Below are positions 62,665 through 64,000 of a stretch of 64,000 nt of DNA, in pieces. Origin of the DNA: Schizochytrium sp. TIO01 (Eukaryota > Sar > Bigyra > Thraustochytrida > Thraustochytriidae); contig SMSO01000005.1 in assembly GCA_004764695.1 (NCBI GenBank), positions 409,501 to 473,500 on the forward strand, written 5' to 3'. The position numbers and the translations under genes are program-made. The notes under the pieces are model-generated. The model saw only the letters and a list, made by a program, of their open reading frames with translations. It did no database searches and was not told the DNA's origin. Numbering within the stretch: the first letter of the stretch is position 1; every line of letters starts with the position of its first letter.

Positions 62665-64000
62665 GAAGTCTTTCCACTACTTCGCTGCTCTTTGGACACC
62701 GCAATTGTGTTGTTATTGAGACAAAGAGCCAAGCGAGAAGACGACCAAGGTGGCTAGCCCAATTGGGTTTGGTCAATAGTTCTCTTTAACGGAAGTTCTC
62801 GTTTCGTAGCCCTCAGGAGCTGCGAACCCTTCAGTAGAAAGCCTGCGAAAGATCCAGATGCCTGATCTCGAACGCTCTCCAAACGAGACTTGCCAGCCAA
62901 AGAAGCACTGGGGCCCTGCACTATCTGCACCTGAATCCTTCGCCAATAATCTTCCAGTTTTTCAAGGTTTGCCGAGTTTCAATCGCTCGCTTTCAGGTTT
63001 GCAAGCTCGCTGCAGAAGCTTCGTTCAAGCGCAGAGAACTTCTGTTCTCTTACCTAGCACCGTGGTCGCCCTAAACAAGTTTGCTAGGGTTTATGATATA
63101 TGTCCTATAACTATACCTCCTAGCTGTCTAGCTAGCCACTGAGCTATGAACCTTCACTCTCCTCCCTCGCTCGTTCTTTCCACGAATTCCCTGCCCACGG
63201 CCGCTGTCGCTCTCCTCTGCCAGCTCGCTCAAAGTTGGCTGCTGCTGTCTCCCTCGCTATAGGGCAGAGTTCTCCAAGTCACTGCCTTCGCTAGAGCTTG
63301 CCGTCTCCAACTTCAAGATGATCTCTTTGAAATATGCGCTCCCACAGATCACTCGATCGTTTCACTCACAATTATTCTGTCTTCACTTCAACTCGACTCG
63401 CCTGCGCGCCGCTAGGCCAAGGCCTTGCGCGATCTGCAGCAGCAAGCGGGCTGTGCACTGCTGGGAATGGTTCTCTTGAGCGGCCTGCGATGGTGGCGAG
63501 GCGCCCAACAAAGCCGAACTGGAGTCGGGACTTGCCGCGTGCGAGGAGGCTCGCTGGTTAGGGCGAACTGGACTAACTGGACTCGGCTCCGCGCTAGGTA
63601 CACAAGTCACGGGGACACTTCGGGGACCCAGATCAGGTCCCGCGGGACCCTGGCCACGCTCTGAACGCCATAGCAGCTGTTCGCAGGGATCGATCGTACC
63701 CTGATCAGAGATTGAGAAATAGCGTCAGTGCGGCTGAGAATGTGTGTATCTTGTTCATACGCGAAAGGGCTTTGGGCAGGCATCTGTGGTCATGTCATGT
63801 CGATCTTCTAACTATTTTCTTTTTCTTTTCTTCTTAATTATAAAAACAGAAAAGAAAAAAGAGAAATAAGACTTATAGTATTGTCATTTAGGGATTAGAT
63901 AAGACCTGTCTATTCATATATAGGGCTCTCTCTCTCTTGTTTTATTCAAATAAATAAATAAATAAATTGAATCTGTGAGAGAGAGGCTAGGCAGGTATCA
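62665..64000. other. Right-edge interval, 5' side of the ubiquitin protease
   Basis: This holds the promoter of the protease gene and otherwise no supported gene. The plus-strand frame at 62858-63142 (94 codons) shows no domain, and the overlapping frames at 63334-63664 lie on both strands in G+C-rich DNA. A CT run near 63925 and an AAAT run near 63948 lie close to the edge. Confidence 0.5.
63922..63967. repeat. (CT)n and (AAAT)n short tracts
   Basis: A short CT alternation is followed about 10 bases later by about five AAAT units at the right edge of the window. Confidence 0.7.

Overview
This is a nuclear genome window from a eukaryote that is very poor in introns. Nine of the eleven largest genes read as single open frames, including one of about 6.7 kb and one of about 5.8 kb. 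The gene set is a TORC2 subunit, a spliceosomal SNW protein, a kinesin, a ubiquitin protease, a four-domain EEEE calcium channel, a TMEM131-like membrane protein and a patatin lipase. Intergenic DNA is long and full of microsatellites. Together this suggests a protist, most likely a stramenopile of the thraustochytrid (Labyrinthulomycete) type. That assignment is inference from gene content and layout, because no rRNA or organelle marker is present.

Layout, left to right: an ankyrin-SAM protein (+, 1.3-2.5 kb); a membrane-anchored patatin-like phospholipase (+, 5.0-6.7 kb); a Rictor orthologue (-, 7.8-13.6 kb) with one frame change near its 3' end; about 9 kb of gene-free, microsatellite-rich DNA; an F-box/FIST protein (+, 22.8-24.5 kb); SNW1/Prp45 (-, 27.1-29.2 kb) with a frame change that no GT-AG intron explains well; a voltage-gated calcium channel (+, 31.4-38.1 kb); a TMEM131-like protein (-, 38.4-44.1 kb); a kinesin (+, 46.4-49.1 kb); a 3' fragment of a ubiquitin protease (-, 49.6-50.0 kb); an unrecognised 373-residue gene (-); a probable small two-exon gene (-, near 52 kb); a large primase/UL9-like helicase gene (-, 53.7-58.6 kb); a kinesin remnant (+, about 60.1 kb); and an intact ubiquitin-specific protease (-, 60.6-62.7 kb).

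The most interesting structure lies between 47 and 63 kb. The convergent 3' ends of the kinesin and the ubiquitin protease occur twice in the same orientation, about 11 kb apart. The left copy keeps the kinesin and has a broken protease. The right copy keeps the protease and has a gutted kinesin. This looks like duplication of a two-gene block followed by reciprocal decay. The roughly 10 kb between the copies holds the orphan genes and the primase-helicase, whose architecture (archaeo-eukaryotic primase core, cysteine-rich zinc site, SF2 helicase of the herpes origin-binding type) points to a viral or mobile-element origin.

The other genes are housekeeping or signalling functions with no evident operon-like relation to each other. 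Pairs are mostly convergent or divergent. Many ORFs antisense to the long genes were judged to be shadows and are left out.
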